DNA of 64,000 nt. It comes from Diphasiastrum complanatum. Its lineage: Eukaryota > Streptophyta > Lycopodiopsida > Lycopodiales > Lycopodiaceae. Position 1 is the stretch's first letter; each line of letters begins with the position of its first letter. The notes below the pieces were generated by a model. The model ran no database searches. It had not been told where the DNA came from and was given only the letters and a program-made list of their open reading frames with translations. The DNA is taken from positions 59,080,143-59,144,142 of the forward strand of contig CM055097.1 in the NCBI GenBank assembly GCA_029204225.1. Reading direction: 5' to 3'. A program made the translations under genes and the position numbers. This document shows, piece by piece, positions 49,129 through 60,045 of this stretch.

Positions 49129-49870
49129 CCGTAGCTGAATGTTTGGTACTATTGTAAGCAAACTCTAATATCGAGAGATACTCCTCCCAATTAGTCTGCT
49201 TCTTGCTGACGTATGCTCGAAGCATATCTTCCAGCACTTGATTTACCCTTTCTGTTTGACCATCTGTCTGTGGATGGTCGGTGGTACTCATTCTAAGTTT
49301 ATTATGGAGATGATGGAATACTGCCCTCCAAAAATTTCCAGTAAACTTACTGTCCCGGTCGCTGAGTATGCCGGAAGGTAGACCGTATAATTTAAATAGC
49401 CCGTCTACAAACAACCTCGCTAACTCTGAAGCTCTAACGGTTGTTTTGGTCAGAATGAAATAAGCCATTTTGGTCAGACAGTCAACTGTGACCCATATAG
49501 CGTGATTACCCTTTTGGGTTTTAGGCAGGCCTACTATAAAATCTATGGAGATACTCTCCCATTTACCAGCTGGTATTTCTAAGGAATGCAACAACCCTCC
49601 TGCCTTTAAACGCTCTGCTTTATTTACTTGACATTTCTGGCAACTGGTTACATACTGGTGGACGTCCTTTTTCATACTGGGCCAGAAAAATTGCCTACGA
49701 AGAAGCTCATAGGTCTTCTGTATGCCTGGGTGTCCCACGCTAGGATTGTCATGACATTCATATAGGACCTGCTGCCTATAATTCTCTGAATTGGGGACAC
49801 ATACTCTATCTCTATAGAGCAAGTACTCATCCTGAATGGAATACTGTTCCCATTGGAATCCTTGAGTCAA
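49129..49870 (-). pseudogene. Integrase of gypsy A2, C-terminus deleted
   Basis: The open frame has the HHCC zinc domain (ECHDNPSVGHPG ... CQKCQ) and core with [19 protein letters not shown] and DGQTERVNQ. It is cut at NSTKHSATG. It starts after a TAG that replaces a Gln codon near 49873. Confidence 0.93.
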
Positions 49871-50590
49871 CTAACCCTCAACCACTGGGGTTTGCTTGGG
49901 TAATACAGGCTCAGAATCCTCAACATCATCTGACGACGTATACTCGGACTCATCATCATCCTCAACGTAAGCTGCCGTATTCTTGGATGAACTGGCACCA
50001 GCCCCGGGAACTGGTTATGGAGTCTGTAACTGTCTGTTCTGGACTGAGTTCCAGATAGTAGAGAAGAATGCATCATGCTGGCATTTCCCTCTCAAGGACT
50101 CGAGTAACTCATTACGAATCTGAGTAAAACTCAGCTCGTTTATCATAGGCATTCTGCTAAGGGCATCTGCTACTGTATTGAATTTTCCACGTCTATATCT
50201 GATAGACGTGTCAAACTTTTGCATCAACTCTGCCCAACGAGCTTTCCGACCTCTAAGCTCAGGTTGATTGCAAAGGTATCTGAGACTCTCATGGTCTGTC
50301 AGGACCTCAAAGTTGGCACCATACAAATAATGCCTCCAAGTCTTAAGGGCATGGACTATAGAAAAGAGTTCCTTTTCATAGGCACTGTACCTAGTCTGAG
50401 CTGGCTCGAGTTTTTTACTCTCGAACGCAAGTGGTCGTCCACCCTGAGTTAGCACAACACCTACTGCAAAGTCGCTAGCATCTGTTTCGACCACAAATGG
50501 CTGATTGGGGTCGACGACTTTTAAAACTGGTGCTGTAGCTAAGGCTGTCTTGCTGTGCGGACTCCCAAATGAACTCCTTTCCCTTCCCCT
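49871..50590 (-). pseudogene. RNase H and linker of gypsy A2
   Basis: The frame 50494-50015 carries [14 protein letters not shown] and VADALSRM and ends at a TAA after NRQLQTP. Compared with A1, 20 bp are deleted near 50551, shifting the frame relative to RT. Confidence 0.9.
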
Positions 50591-51305
50591 TAAGGAGATT
50601 TGTCATAGGAACTGCTATCTGAGCATATTCCTTGACAAATCGTCTGTAATATCCCGCCAGACCAAGAAAGATCTAAAGTTCCAAAATATTCTGAGGTCTC
50701 AGCCAACTGAGTATGGCTTTAACCTTATTTGGGTCCATCTTAATCCCATCCGAAGAGATAATGTGACCCAAATATGCTACTTCTTCAACGAAGAATTCAC
50801 ACTTGGATTGTTTAGCATAGAGCTTATGCTTCCTGAGCAGTCGAAACACCTTTCTGAGGTGTTTTAGATGCTCCTTCCTCATTTTGCTGTAAACGAGGAT
50901 ATCATCTAAAAATACGACTACAAACTTACCCAAGTATGGTCTGAGGACACTGTTCATCAAGGTCATAAAGGTAGCTGGAGCATTTGTGAGCCCAAATGGC
51001 ATCACCTTCAACTCATAATGACGGTGACGAGTCCTAAAAGCTGTTTTCGAGACATCTTCCGATTTTATACGGACTTGATGATATCCCGATCTGAGGTCTA
51101 TTTTGCTGAAAAACTTAGCCCTGTCGAGTTGATCAAACAACTCGTCTGCCCGAGGCATAGGGTATTTATTCTTAATTGTGACTTTATTGAGGGCTCTGTA
51201 ATCTACGCAAAGACGCATAGACCCCTCTTTCTTTTTCACCAATAGGACTCGTGAGGCCCACGGTGAACTACTGGTCTGAATTTGGCCTTTCCCAAGATAG
51301 TCTGT
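50591..51305 (-). pseudogene. Reverse transcriptase of gypsy A2
   Basis: [37 protein letters not shown] and [11 protein letters not shown] are present. TAGs near 50673 and 51309 isolate it from RNase H and the protease part, at positions where A1 has sense codons. Confidence 0.92.
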
Positions 51306-52280
51306 TAACTACCTAGTTATTTCTTCATCCTTTGTTCGGTTGACCCGATACGGAGGTTTAGAAACAGGTGTTGTACCTGGTACTAGGTTTATTACATGAT
51401 CTACCTCTCTGCTAGGTGGTAAACCATGTGGCAAGTCTTCAGGAAAAACATCTTTAAATTTAGACAATAAAGTTTCTAATTTACTGATTTTCTGCTGAAT
51501 AGAACTGGAAATAGAAACTTCAGGAATAAACTGAAAGTCACATAAGAATACCTGATGGTCTTGGTCTCCGATTAGCTGACAAAGCTCTGAACTGCAGACC
51601 ATAGGGCTGTTGGGAACATCATGCTCCCCATGCAACTGGATCTCTCGGCCTTTATGCTGAAAGCTGAGGGTGTTCTCCTGATAGTTTCTGTGGAGGGAAG
51701 GTCCTAAACTGTAGAGCCAATCTCTCCCGAGAACAAGGTCTGTTCGATCCAGGTGCATTATCTGAAAGTTTATTTCATCTTGGTACCCCTGAATACCAAG
51801 ATTTAACTTACTTACCATAGTTTCCCATATTTTTTTATCTTCACCCTTAGCTAATGAAACTATGTACCTATGCTGACTAGGTACTTCTGGTAGTTTAAGC
51901 TTTTTAACCAGGGTGTAGTTGATGAAATTATGGGTTGCCCCATCATCAACCATGACTCTTACTGACTGGTTACCAACCTTCCCATGCATACGTACTAGGT
52001 CATGCGGCCCAAAGCTGAAGGGTCTCGCTAGCATTGTAGAGGTCAGTTGGCAACAATGTTCATGATCTTCATGATACACTTTGATCTCGGAAGCTGCCGA
52101 GTCACCAGGGAAACATACAGTCTGAACAAGATGAACTTGTTTTTTATCTTTCTTATCTTTTTTAGTGAAAGGCCCCTTGGGACACTGTCTGACTTTGTGT
52201 CCCTTGCCCATACACACAAAGCACAAATGTTCTTGTTTGGCTTTCTCTCTGGTTTTAAGGGCTGTATGAGTGAAGGGCAT
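51306..52280 (-). pseudogene. Zinc knuckle and protease of gypsy A2
   Basis: [14 protein letters not shown], then [19 protein letters not shown] and [12 protein letters not shown] 16-bp difference around 52248 relative to A1 shifts the frame from the upstream Gag. Confidence 0.9.
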
Positions 52281-52995
52281 TTCTGAGGAGCTTCACCTTT
52301 AAATTTATCTTCTTTCTTTCTTTTTAAAAATTTCTTTTTAAATTGAAAGTCTTTCTGAGGAGGCTGCTCAGAAAGTGGTTGCTGTCTCGCCCTCTTCCTA
52401 CCCACTGAATCATCATAGATTTGAGCATATCTGAGAGCTTGCTCAAGGGTAGTAGGCGAGTTTCTCTGGACCTCTACTTTATATTCATCTTTGAGGCCAC
52501 GGACAAATCCCCTAATTTTTTGATAGTCATCCATATTTTTAATCTTTAAAATTGCTTCTCGATACTGCGAGATATATTGGATGAGAGATTTATCCATTAC
52601 TGTTCTTTCCCAGGCTTCCCAGGCTCTATCCAGTTCATTTTCTGGTAGAAATTCTCTTAGGAAAGCCTCTTCAAAAGCTTTCCATGACCGGGGAGTCTGC
52701 CCAGTCTCCTGGAGAAGCATTTCTATCCTTCTCTTCCCCATTAAAAGTAGGAGGTTTTAAATCTTTAAAAACACTGGAGTGAGACCGTAAAGTCTCTCCC
52801 GAAATTGATGGAAGTGGAGAAGGGGATAACTGAGAAGTGGAGGGAAGGCTTCCTTTCGCGGAACTCAAAATCAAGTTTTTGAGTTCAGCGAACGAGTCGT
52901 CCACACTGGACTTGAAATTGGCTAATGCCAACTTTAGTTCATCCAATTCTGTTACCAATTGGAGAAACTGCTCCTTGGTAACCAGTTCGTCGAGT
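52281..52995 (-). pseudogene. Gag of gypsy A2 with an internal deletion
   Basis: The frames have [24 protein letters not shown] and later [25 protein letters not shown]. About 117 bp, encoding the tryptophan-rich capsid segment of A1, are missing near 52716. The N-terminus is lost at the inversion joint near 52996. Confidence 0.88.
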
Positions 52996-53580
52996 GTGTG
53001 CCTAGTTGTCTCCAAGGTATTGTGGTCCCTTTACCATCAGTAGGAGACTAGGTGAGGTCACCTATGAACTAGAACTCCCACACAGCAGTAAGGTTTTTCC
53101 AGTCTTACATGTAAGTCAGTTACGAAAAGCCTTAACCAGATCAGATAATCTGGTAGGGGACAATGTTCTAGTTCTCCCATTGGATCCTCAACAACCTCCA
53201 CATGAACCAGAGGAGATTCTTGATAGTAGAGAGACGCAGACTCGTCATACTCTATACCGAGAATATCTGGTTAAGTGGAATGATCAGCCTGTTGAGAATG
53301 CCACTTGGGAAAGAGGCAGCGTCCTTCACAAGATTTTTCCAGACTTTGTCTTAGAGGACCAAGACGGTTCTTAAAGGGGAGGGAGTGTTACGAGCTCGTA
53401 ACCAGTGCCGAACCCTAGAGAACATAGATAGCTCTGATACCAGTGTAATAGATCCTAACACCACAGTAGGGCAAACACTAACTACTTTGGGAATTCAGAG
53501 CCATCTCCATCTTTGGGAATTCAGTTCAGTGGAGAAAGTAGTTAGTGCTTGCCCTACTGTGATGTTAGGATCTATTACAC
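52996..53580 (+). other. Inverted fold-back block inside gypsy A2
   Basis: On the + strand it reads the integrase tail and chromodomain (53006-53374, ending [15 protein letters not shown]...DQDGS), a polypurine tract and the first 42 bp of the LTR. It then switches back to primer site plus LTR end on the minus strand, followed by inverted leader and LTR end. The terminal 43-bp arms at 53444-53486 and 53537-53579 pair with two mismatches. This is not a normal element layout. Confidence 0.85.
53006..53374 (+). pseudogene. Chromodomain fragment of gypsy A2, inverted relative to the rest of its pol
   Basis: [16 protein letters not shown] and VLHVSQLRK are followed by [20 protein letters not shown] and [16 protein letters not shown]. 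It is the piece missing from the 3' side of A2, now 4 kb away and in the opposite orientation. Confidence 0.9.
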
Positions 53581-54298
53581 TTTGTCCCGGAAAATGCCAG
53601 TTTGAAGCTTCAAAACGGTGCCAAATTTCCCGGTTCTTTGAGGATAGTAGCTCGCTGATCTGATTGCAACCCAACTGGCTCGTTTGCTTCTGATTTGAGA
53701 CCCAAAAAGTATTTCAATTTCTGATTTTGGTGTCTCTCTACCCTCGCTGGCTGGACAGCCCTCTGTCTGGCCCAATTTTCTGAAATTTAAGGCCCAATCT
53801 TTGCTTGAATCTCTGATCTGAACTCAGGCAGTAGGTCGCTGGTCTGTGGCAATCTAGTTTGATGTTCAAACTACTGAAAAATCCTCAAAAACAGTGATGA
53901 AAAACCAATTTTTCATCTCCCTGTCCAGCGCTGGCCCTGCTAAGAAAATTTGTTTGAAAACCCTTCAAATTTCCTTGGATTTCTCTGAAATTTCAGAGGT
54001 AGATTTCTGATCCCTCAGCGATGGATCAGCACCACCCTTTCTCCTCAAAAATCCGCTCTGATTTCCTGAATCTGATGGCAAAAATCAGAGATGAAGACTG
54101 AATTTGCAGCACTGGACCTGCTCTAGAAATTTGGACTAATTTCTCTCTGACCAGCAAGTAAATCCACCAAGATTTCCTTAGTAGGAGACTGTTCCTACAG
54201 TGAGTCTCCTCCTCTATTTCTTTCTGAGAACTTTTAGAAGTTCTGAGCAATCTAGCTACTTTCTCCACTGCTGAAACTGAATTCCCAAAGATGGAGAT
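53581..54298 (-). other. Leader of gypsy A2
   Basis: Diverged counterpart of 3769-4476. It has the same CAGCG(C/A)TGG motifs and no coding frame. Confidence 0.7.
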
Positions 54299-54311
54299 GG
54301 CTCTGATACCA
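54299..54311 (-). other. tRNA primer binding site of gypsy A2
   Basis: The minus strand reads TGGTATCAGAGCC, one base from the LTR. Confidence 0.93.
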
Positions 54312-54312
54312 G

Positions 54313-54670
54313 TGTAATAGATCCTAACACCACAGTAGGGCAAACACTAACTGATCCACCCAACCTTGCCTACTCCCTGATATAGAGTAAGCCCCTCCTA
54401 GCCTAGTGTGAGGACTGGTAGCATGCTACTGCCAAGTGTCGGCCACGTGGCACTGACGTGGCCGACTGCACGTCGGGACCCAACTGGGGGCCCTATCCTG
54501 CTGACAGGGTCCCTAGGCTGTGTTAGGCCCGCCATGGCTATGGACCGTGCTGGGGCACACTACTCACACTGTCTTGCCCTGTTGGTCATGTACACTGGAC
54601 ACGACCCTGACTATGGTATCTGACCTATCTATGTTCTCTAGGGTTCGGCACTGGTTACGAGCTCGTAACA
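54313..54670 (-). repeat. 5' LTR of gypsy A2 (358 bp)
   Basis: Full length with the GTTACGAGCTCGTAAC palindrome at its outer end, followed by the CATGG duplication. Confidence 0.95.
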
Positions 54671-55200
54671 CATGGAGTGCTCTGGTATCCATCTCTGACT
54701 GTAGAATAGAACCATAAACTTTGGCGAAGAGGTGGCTGATCATGATGGTATGACAGTTGTCGACTTTCATAGGATCATCGCCTTTGTGGATAGGGTGGAT
54801 AAGTTTTGTGGACCATGGGGAGGGGAATCCAAATGCGATAGCTCGATTGAATTGGATGGAGAGAAAAGGTGAGAGGATGTTAGGAGCATATTTCAGAAGT
54901 TCAACCTCTAATTCATCAATGTCTTTGGCTTTATGTGAGCGTAGCCGTGTGATGGCCTCTTCTACAAGGTCGGGAGTGAATATATCAAATGTATCTATGG
55001 ATTGGGGTGTGGGAAGTGGGGGTGTATCAAATATTGTGTACAATGATTTGGCATAGGTAACCCATGTGTTGAGGTCTGTGATCCAAGGTGGAGGTGCATG
55101 ATTTGGCATAGGTAACCCATGTGTTGAGGTCTGTGATCCGCGGTGGAGGTGCTCGTGGGAGAATTTCTACCAAAAGGATCCAGATGAGGAACTAAAAAGG
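54671..55200 (-). pseudogene. LINE-B reverse transcriptase, N-terminal part
   Basis: PDLVEEAITRLRSHKAKDIDELEVELLKYAP, WSTKLIHPIHKGDDPMKVDNCHTIMIS and FAKVYGSILQSEMDTRALH match LINE RT blocks. A tandem duplication of about 50 bp lies at 55045-55140 (GGCATAGGTAACCCATGTGTT twice). Confidence 0.88.
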
Positions 55201-56371
55201 AGGTCCATCATCTTCTTACCTTGGCCTATCTCATACATAATTTTCTTCGAGTAATTCTACGGTATATATGTGATATGTCTTTACCATATGGGGAAGGTGG
55301 CATCATGAATATATCAAATTTTGATGGAGGTGGATGCATTCTTGATCATACCATGGGTTATGTGGTCGATGGCGTCGTTGATGCTTGGGCCATGGGGGTG
55401 AAAAAGCAAGAGATGCCGCATGCGGCAGTATGGATAGTCTGGACAATGCGAAAGGAGCTCAGATAGGGCTTCCTTGTATATAGGAGTGTTGTGGGAGATG
55501 TAGCAGTATGTAGCACAATGGAGATTAATGGGCAAATGTGTGTGGTGAGGAGATGGCCGATGGAGGGCGAAAGGTGTGAGTGATCAGAGAGGGTGGTGCG
55601 GTGAACAGAGAAAGATGAGATGGAGGGAAGGAGGGATGGTGAACCCATGAAATAATCAACGACACTATGTGGGAAACAAGTATAGTCACATGAGCTTGAC
55701 CATTGAAGTAGGCCATTATAGACGGTCAGTCCATGAGCTTCGCCAACTGGAGCATCTGCTCCTCATATGCTGTAATTGGACCTTTTACATCTATCGGTCA
55801 TCGCATGAGGCCTAAATCGTCCCAGTCCAGCGCATGTATTTGTTGTGAATCATCCTCTGCTCTATGAAACTCCGTCTGTTTGGATCCAGTCCTGACATTG
55901 AAGTCTTTGGCTAAAAGAATATATCCCCGCTCCTCATATTTGATAACGTCTGACGAGATATCCATGTATGGTGACTCTTCATCTAGCTGATGTATTCGGT
56001 GGGAAATAGCAAATGGCCATGAATACGTTGCGATTTAGACTCATCAAACTGTGATCCAATTTGATCCAAAGATAGCGGGCATGCTCGTCAGTATGTACTA
56101 GCTCAACCCTAGGCTGAAGGGAATCTTGGAATCAACAAGCCACCCCGCTTGAACCTTGGTCTGTCAATGTTCTCGTCGCTCTACGGTACGCTGAAGGCCA
56201 ACAAAAATCCTCTATGGCCGGTAGTCCCCTCTCAGGATTCTCATGTGTCTCTGTGAGTAGTAAGATATCACCTATAGCACAAAAATCTCTAAAATCCCCT
56301 GCTGTAGCTGAAGAGTGGATGCCATTGCAGTTCCATAAGCTCAACCGCAATGCTGTAGAAAGGGCCCTCAA
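55201..56371 (-). pseudogene. LINE-B endonuclease
   Basis: It opens near 56371 with LSLWNCNGIHSSATAGDFRDF and ILLLTETHE, the Asn and Glu motifs of APE-like endonucleases. After several frame changes it ends with SVVDYFMGSPS and TTLSDHSHLS (about 55550-55650), the conserved SDH. Stops occur throughout. Confidence 0.85.
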
Positions 56372-57358
56372 ACCGCTCCTAAGTCTAGGGGACCCAAGTC
56401 CCTATTTCTCAAATTTAGGAAGATCGAGCCTTACCATCCCGATATCGTCGTCTTCCCCAAAGCTTTTGCCTCACTAAACACCTTCTTCCGATCTGCAACC
56501 TACACGGGGCTGAGATCGTCATCCATGAATATAAGTGTACCTCTAAGCTTGACCCGTAGTTCGAGAGCTGCTTCTTGTTCTTCCAAATTTGTGAAGCGAA
56601 CAATGTGTATAGAGGGGTCTCTCTTGGTTCTCCAACTCTTTGCAAGCCCTCGGAGTGATGGGAAAGCATACTTGAAGGAAAATTGGTTTCTTCAGTCATT
56701 GGATCGTTGTTGTCTTTAATTCCTCGATATTCATGGATTTGTACTCCCGCATCTTCTCTTCAGATATGGTAGTTGAAATGACACTATTAAAGGAGGGTGT
56801 ACGTTCCATATTGTCATCTTTGAAGAGAGAGGCCCATGTCTTGGTTTCCGCTTCTTGTTGCTCAATTTTGTCTTTCAATTCTTGGATCCTTGTAGAGGTA
56901 GAGATGGTTGGTTCTCCTTGCTTGCTCAATGCTTCCTCCAAAGAAGTAATCCGGGATAGTATGCTTTCTCTTTCGACGAACATGGAATGGATGGTTGCTT
57001 GAAGCTGTCCCATTCCCTTCCATAGAGAGTTGGATTCTTGTGTGACCTGCTCAAGGTAGGATAGAATTTATTGTTCGAAGGATCTAGTGGGAGTATAAAT
57101 CTCAGAAATGGACAATGGAGGAGCAAAAGGAGAAGCATTGGTAGAGGAAAAGCCGGAGGTGTGAGCAGGGCCTGCCGAACTAGTAGGCAACGTTGCTTGC
57201 GTGGCAAGCAGCACTGCTACATCATCAGCAGCAGCATCGCATGGAACAACAGTAGCAGCAAGGGTGGGTTCCAGCGAGGGGGGAGGTGTGGAGGCACAAT
57301 TTGGAGCAGGATCTAGCGAGGGGGCCAACAATGAGGAGGCAGGTGTTAGAATCCCCAT
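56372..57358 (-). pseudogene. LINE-B ORF1 (nucleic-acid-binding protein)
   Basis: The start (MGILTPASSLLAPS, 57358) is Ser/Pro/Ala-rich. A coiled coil follows (SRITSLEEALSKQGEP ... QELKDKIEQQEAE). Then, in another frame, SLRGLAKSWRTKRDPSIHIVRFTNLEEQEAAL and LRGTLIFMDDDLSPV resemble the ORF1p RNA-binding fold of plant LINEs. At least two frame changes are needed. Confidence 0.7.
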
Positions 57359-57384
57359 CGTCGAATCCGGTCATCGCTAAGACA

Positions 57385-58845
57385 CGATCAGGTGATGAAT
57401 GCTACGTTACTGCCCATCCATAGAGGTATTGCCACCTCTGCCCTATGCACTGGAGCTATAGACCACCATCAAGCAAGCTCGGATCTCCGATAAGCGATGG
57501 AGTCCCATACCACCATGCTTTATCGTCGACCCTCGCCTACCTACATCCTGAGGCCTAGATAGTCGTCTTGACCTGACCACCAGTGGAAAAGCTCGTCATT
57601 CTCCAGGAGAGAATGAATGCCAAGCTCATGGAGATTCACCTCTATATACATAGTCCAGTCGCGCCAATAGGACATTGACATGTGGCACCCAAAAGAACTG
57701 TAGCTCCAAACCAGATACACCCAGGTTCCAACCTCAAATTCTTGAGGTGAGCGACCGCGGTTAGCATAAAACTGGGCTCTATCATGAGTAGTCTTACTGC
57801 TTTCTTTGGCCACTTGCAACATTTCTTGCATATCTTGTAGCAAATCCACTGCAGCTTGCACCCTGAGACCTTTGAGTCTGACAAAAATTGGCGAACGTGG
57901 CTGAAAGCCATAGATCATCATAAAAGGACTAAATTCGGTGGCAGAATGTTTCACACTATTGTGCGCGAACTCAACCATTGGGAAATACTTTTCCCAATCA
58001 GACTGTTGGTGAGAGACATATGCTCTAAGCATATCTTCCAACATCTGGTTGATACGTTTAGACTGCCCATCAGATTCTGGGTGATTTGAAGAACTAAGAC
58101 TAAGGGTTGTTTCAAGTTTATCAATAACCGACTTTCAGAACTTGCCAGTGAGTTTGTAGTCACGGTCACTAACAATATCATTTGGCAAGCCATACAATTT
58201 GAACAACTTTTCAACGAAAGATGGGCTAGTTCAGATGCCTTGACAGTTGATTTAGTTGGTATATATAGAGCATCTTGGTTAGCCTTTCAACCACCACACC
58301 AATGGCATCGTGACCCTTTTTGATTTTAGGGAGTCCAGTCACAAAATCGAATGAAAAACTTTCCTATTTCTTATTGGGAATTTCCAAAGGATGTAGAAGA
58401 CCCGCTACTTTGAGTCTTTGTGCTTTATTTTGCTGGCATTCTTCCTTAGGAGAGCTAAGACAATCAGGTCATTGTAAGATACAATTAGGTGACGAACCCT
58501 ACGTTACCGCCCATCCATAGAGGTGCTACCACCTCTCCCCCGTGCACTGGAGAGCTATAGACCACCGTCAAGCAAGCTTAGATCTCCGATAAGCCATGAT
58601 GTCCCATACCATCATGCCTTAGCTCTTCATTCTCCAAGAGAGAATGAATGCCAAGCTCATGGAGATTAACCTCTATATACATAGTCCAGGTGGGGTCATC
58701 TCTGACCATAGGGGTCACGCATGACCAGCGACATGCGTCAGTTGTGCACATTGACGCAGGTCCATAACAAAGGGGTCGCCTCACGCCAATAGGACATTGA
58801 CATGTGGCACCCAAAAGACCTATAGCTCCAGACCAGCGTGTTGTC
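57385..58845 (-). mobile_element. Gypsy D remnant: integrase fragment between two diverged LTR-like copies
   Basis: Segments at about 57385-57705 and 58470-58845 share long matches, for example GAATGAATGCCAAGCTCATGG and CCAATAGGACATTGACATGTGG. They enclose a minus-strand integrase. The right copy has an additional insert of about 100 bp. The exact LTR ends and target duplication could not be fixed. Confidence 0.7.
57706..58460 (-). pseudogene. Integrase fragment of gypsy D
   Basis: LEIPNKK-stop-ESFSFDFVTGLPKIKKGHDAIG, then degraded core, then [47 protein letters not shown] and EFEVGTWVYL (given as separate motifs). It runs into LTR-like sequence at about 57706. The family is distinct from A, B and E. 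Confidence 0.82.
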
Positions 58846-59444
58846 CCAAAAAAGAGACCATCACCTCAGGTAACCTGTTGCGTGTCCTTATTGGCACGTA
58901 ACAGCAAGGGTGCGTGTGTGTATGTGTGGGGGGGGGGAGCATGGGCTCCGCTTCCCTTTCTTGGCCATTGAGAGCAGCTAACACTCTGCTTCTTGTGTAG
59001 GTGATCTATGTGATTTTATGAATGACGGGGGGATTTTACTTTTTATAGAGACTCATGAGAGTTGGGAAAGAAGCTTACGAACTTTTTCCTGGTTACACAT
59101 GGGAGTTAGTTCTCATAGAGGAGATAAGATTAGCAGGTGGCAAAAGTTTAAGTAGGTTTAGAGACTCTTCGTGTTTCTCTCGTAAAATTGTGTGACAAGA
59201 TGAGCAAGTTAAAATACATTTGGGTTAGGCTTTGTGGTGGTGATATTGGTCTAGTGCAGGGGATCTCTTCATTGTTGTATGTTATTTCCCTCCCTCCAGA
59301 CACTTTTTTATATGCTAGTAAGATATGCCTATCTCCTTTTGCATATACTTCAGTGAACATCATCTTTTTTTTCAATTAGGGATACATTCTCTAACTACGT
59401 GATTCAATGCACGAACAATACATAGACATGTTGATGTATATAGT
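58846..59444. other. Intron sequence, nothing recognised
   Basis: Contains a run of ten or more G (about 58928-58938). No coding frame or repeat structure that I can support. Confidence 0.55.
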
Positions 59445-60045
59445 GAATTTACAGAGATGAACTTGTCTTGAGCTATGGCAAGCACTTACTGCATCTAGGA
59501 CAGTCACATGAGTTGGTCATTTATAATGGCTTGGATTTGTGGGGTGATTTTATATGCCAGCTGCATAGTGTGGTTGACTATCTCGTGGGGTCACGAGCCG
59601 TCATACCATACACCTTGTTTAGTTTGGGTTCAATTAGTGATCATTCGTTGCCATCTACCCCTCCTCGCCCATTGGCCCATGATGCACCTCACACAATTAC
59701 TTATTAGTTGTCACTATTTGCCCCTCCCCTCATGGCCCCAAGGTGCACCTTTTGCACCTCACACATCCCTTTATCAAGACATTACAATCACTACTCATTC
59801 ACATGCCTTTTGATGCTCTTTAAGTCACACAAGCATGCTTTTCATACAGTTGCTTCCCTTGCCTTCCTCTGTACACATTCTCAGAAAAATCGTCTTGAAT
59901 TTCCTACAATACTTGATGCGGTGAGGAATGTCATCAGTTCCATCTTCACACCTTCCAGATTCGTACATCTAGATTCAAATGCCACTATTACTCTCTCTTA
60001 CGTCAAAGGGAGGCTACCTATATTAAATTTTGAAAACTAAAGGCA
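59445..60045 (+). pseudogene. LINE-C, endonuclease end and following fragment
   Basis: HELVIYNGLDLWGDF, LHSVVDYLVGSRAVIPYTLF and SLGSISDHSLPS match the end of the LINE endonuclease seen in LINE-A and LINE-B. The following 340 bp (HAFHTVASLAFLCTHSQKNRLEF) may be the linker to RT. It is truncated before RT. Confidence 0.65.

Larger units (their letters stand above)
48805..54670 (-). mobile_element. Gypsy A2, nested in LINE-B, internally rearranged (5,866 bp)
   Basis: CATGG duplications at 48800-48804 and 54671-54675 bound it. The 3' LTR is truncated (48805-49128) and the 5' LTR is complete (54313-54670). Over the shared 324 bp they differ at four positions. Several stops, a 20-bp RNase H deletion, a gag deletion of about 117 bp, and an inverted block at about 52996-53580 make it defective. 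Confidence 0.95.
47300..57358 (-). mobile_element. LINE-B, near-complete degenerate plant LINE split by gypsy A2
   Basis: In element order it has ORF1 (57358 to about 56430), endonuclease (56371 to about 55500), RT first part (55109-54671), gypsy A2, RT second part (48804-48259) and a zinc-finger tail (47692-47306). Removing A2 plus one CATGG restores the RT frame at LHAIGQA. All ORFs have stops or shifts. A poly-A tail is not obvious at the 3' end near 47290. Confidence 0.88.
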
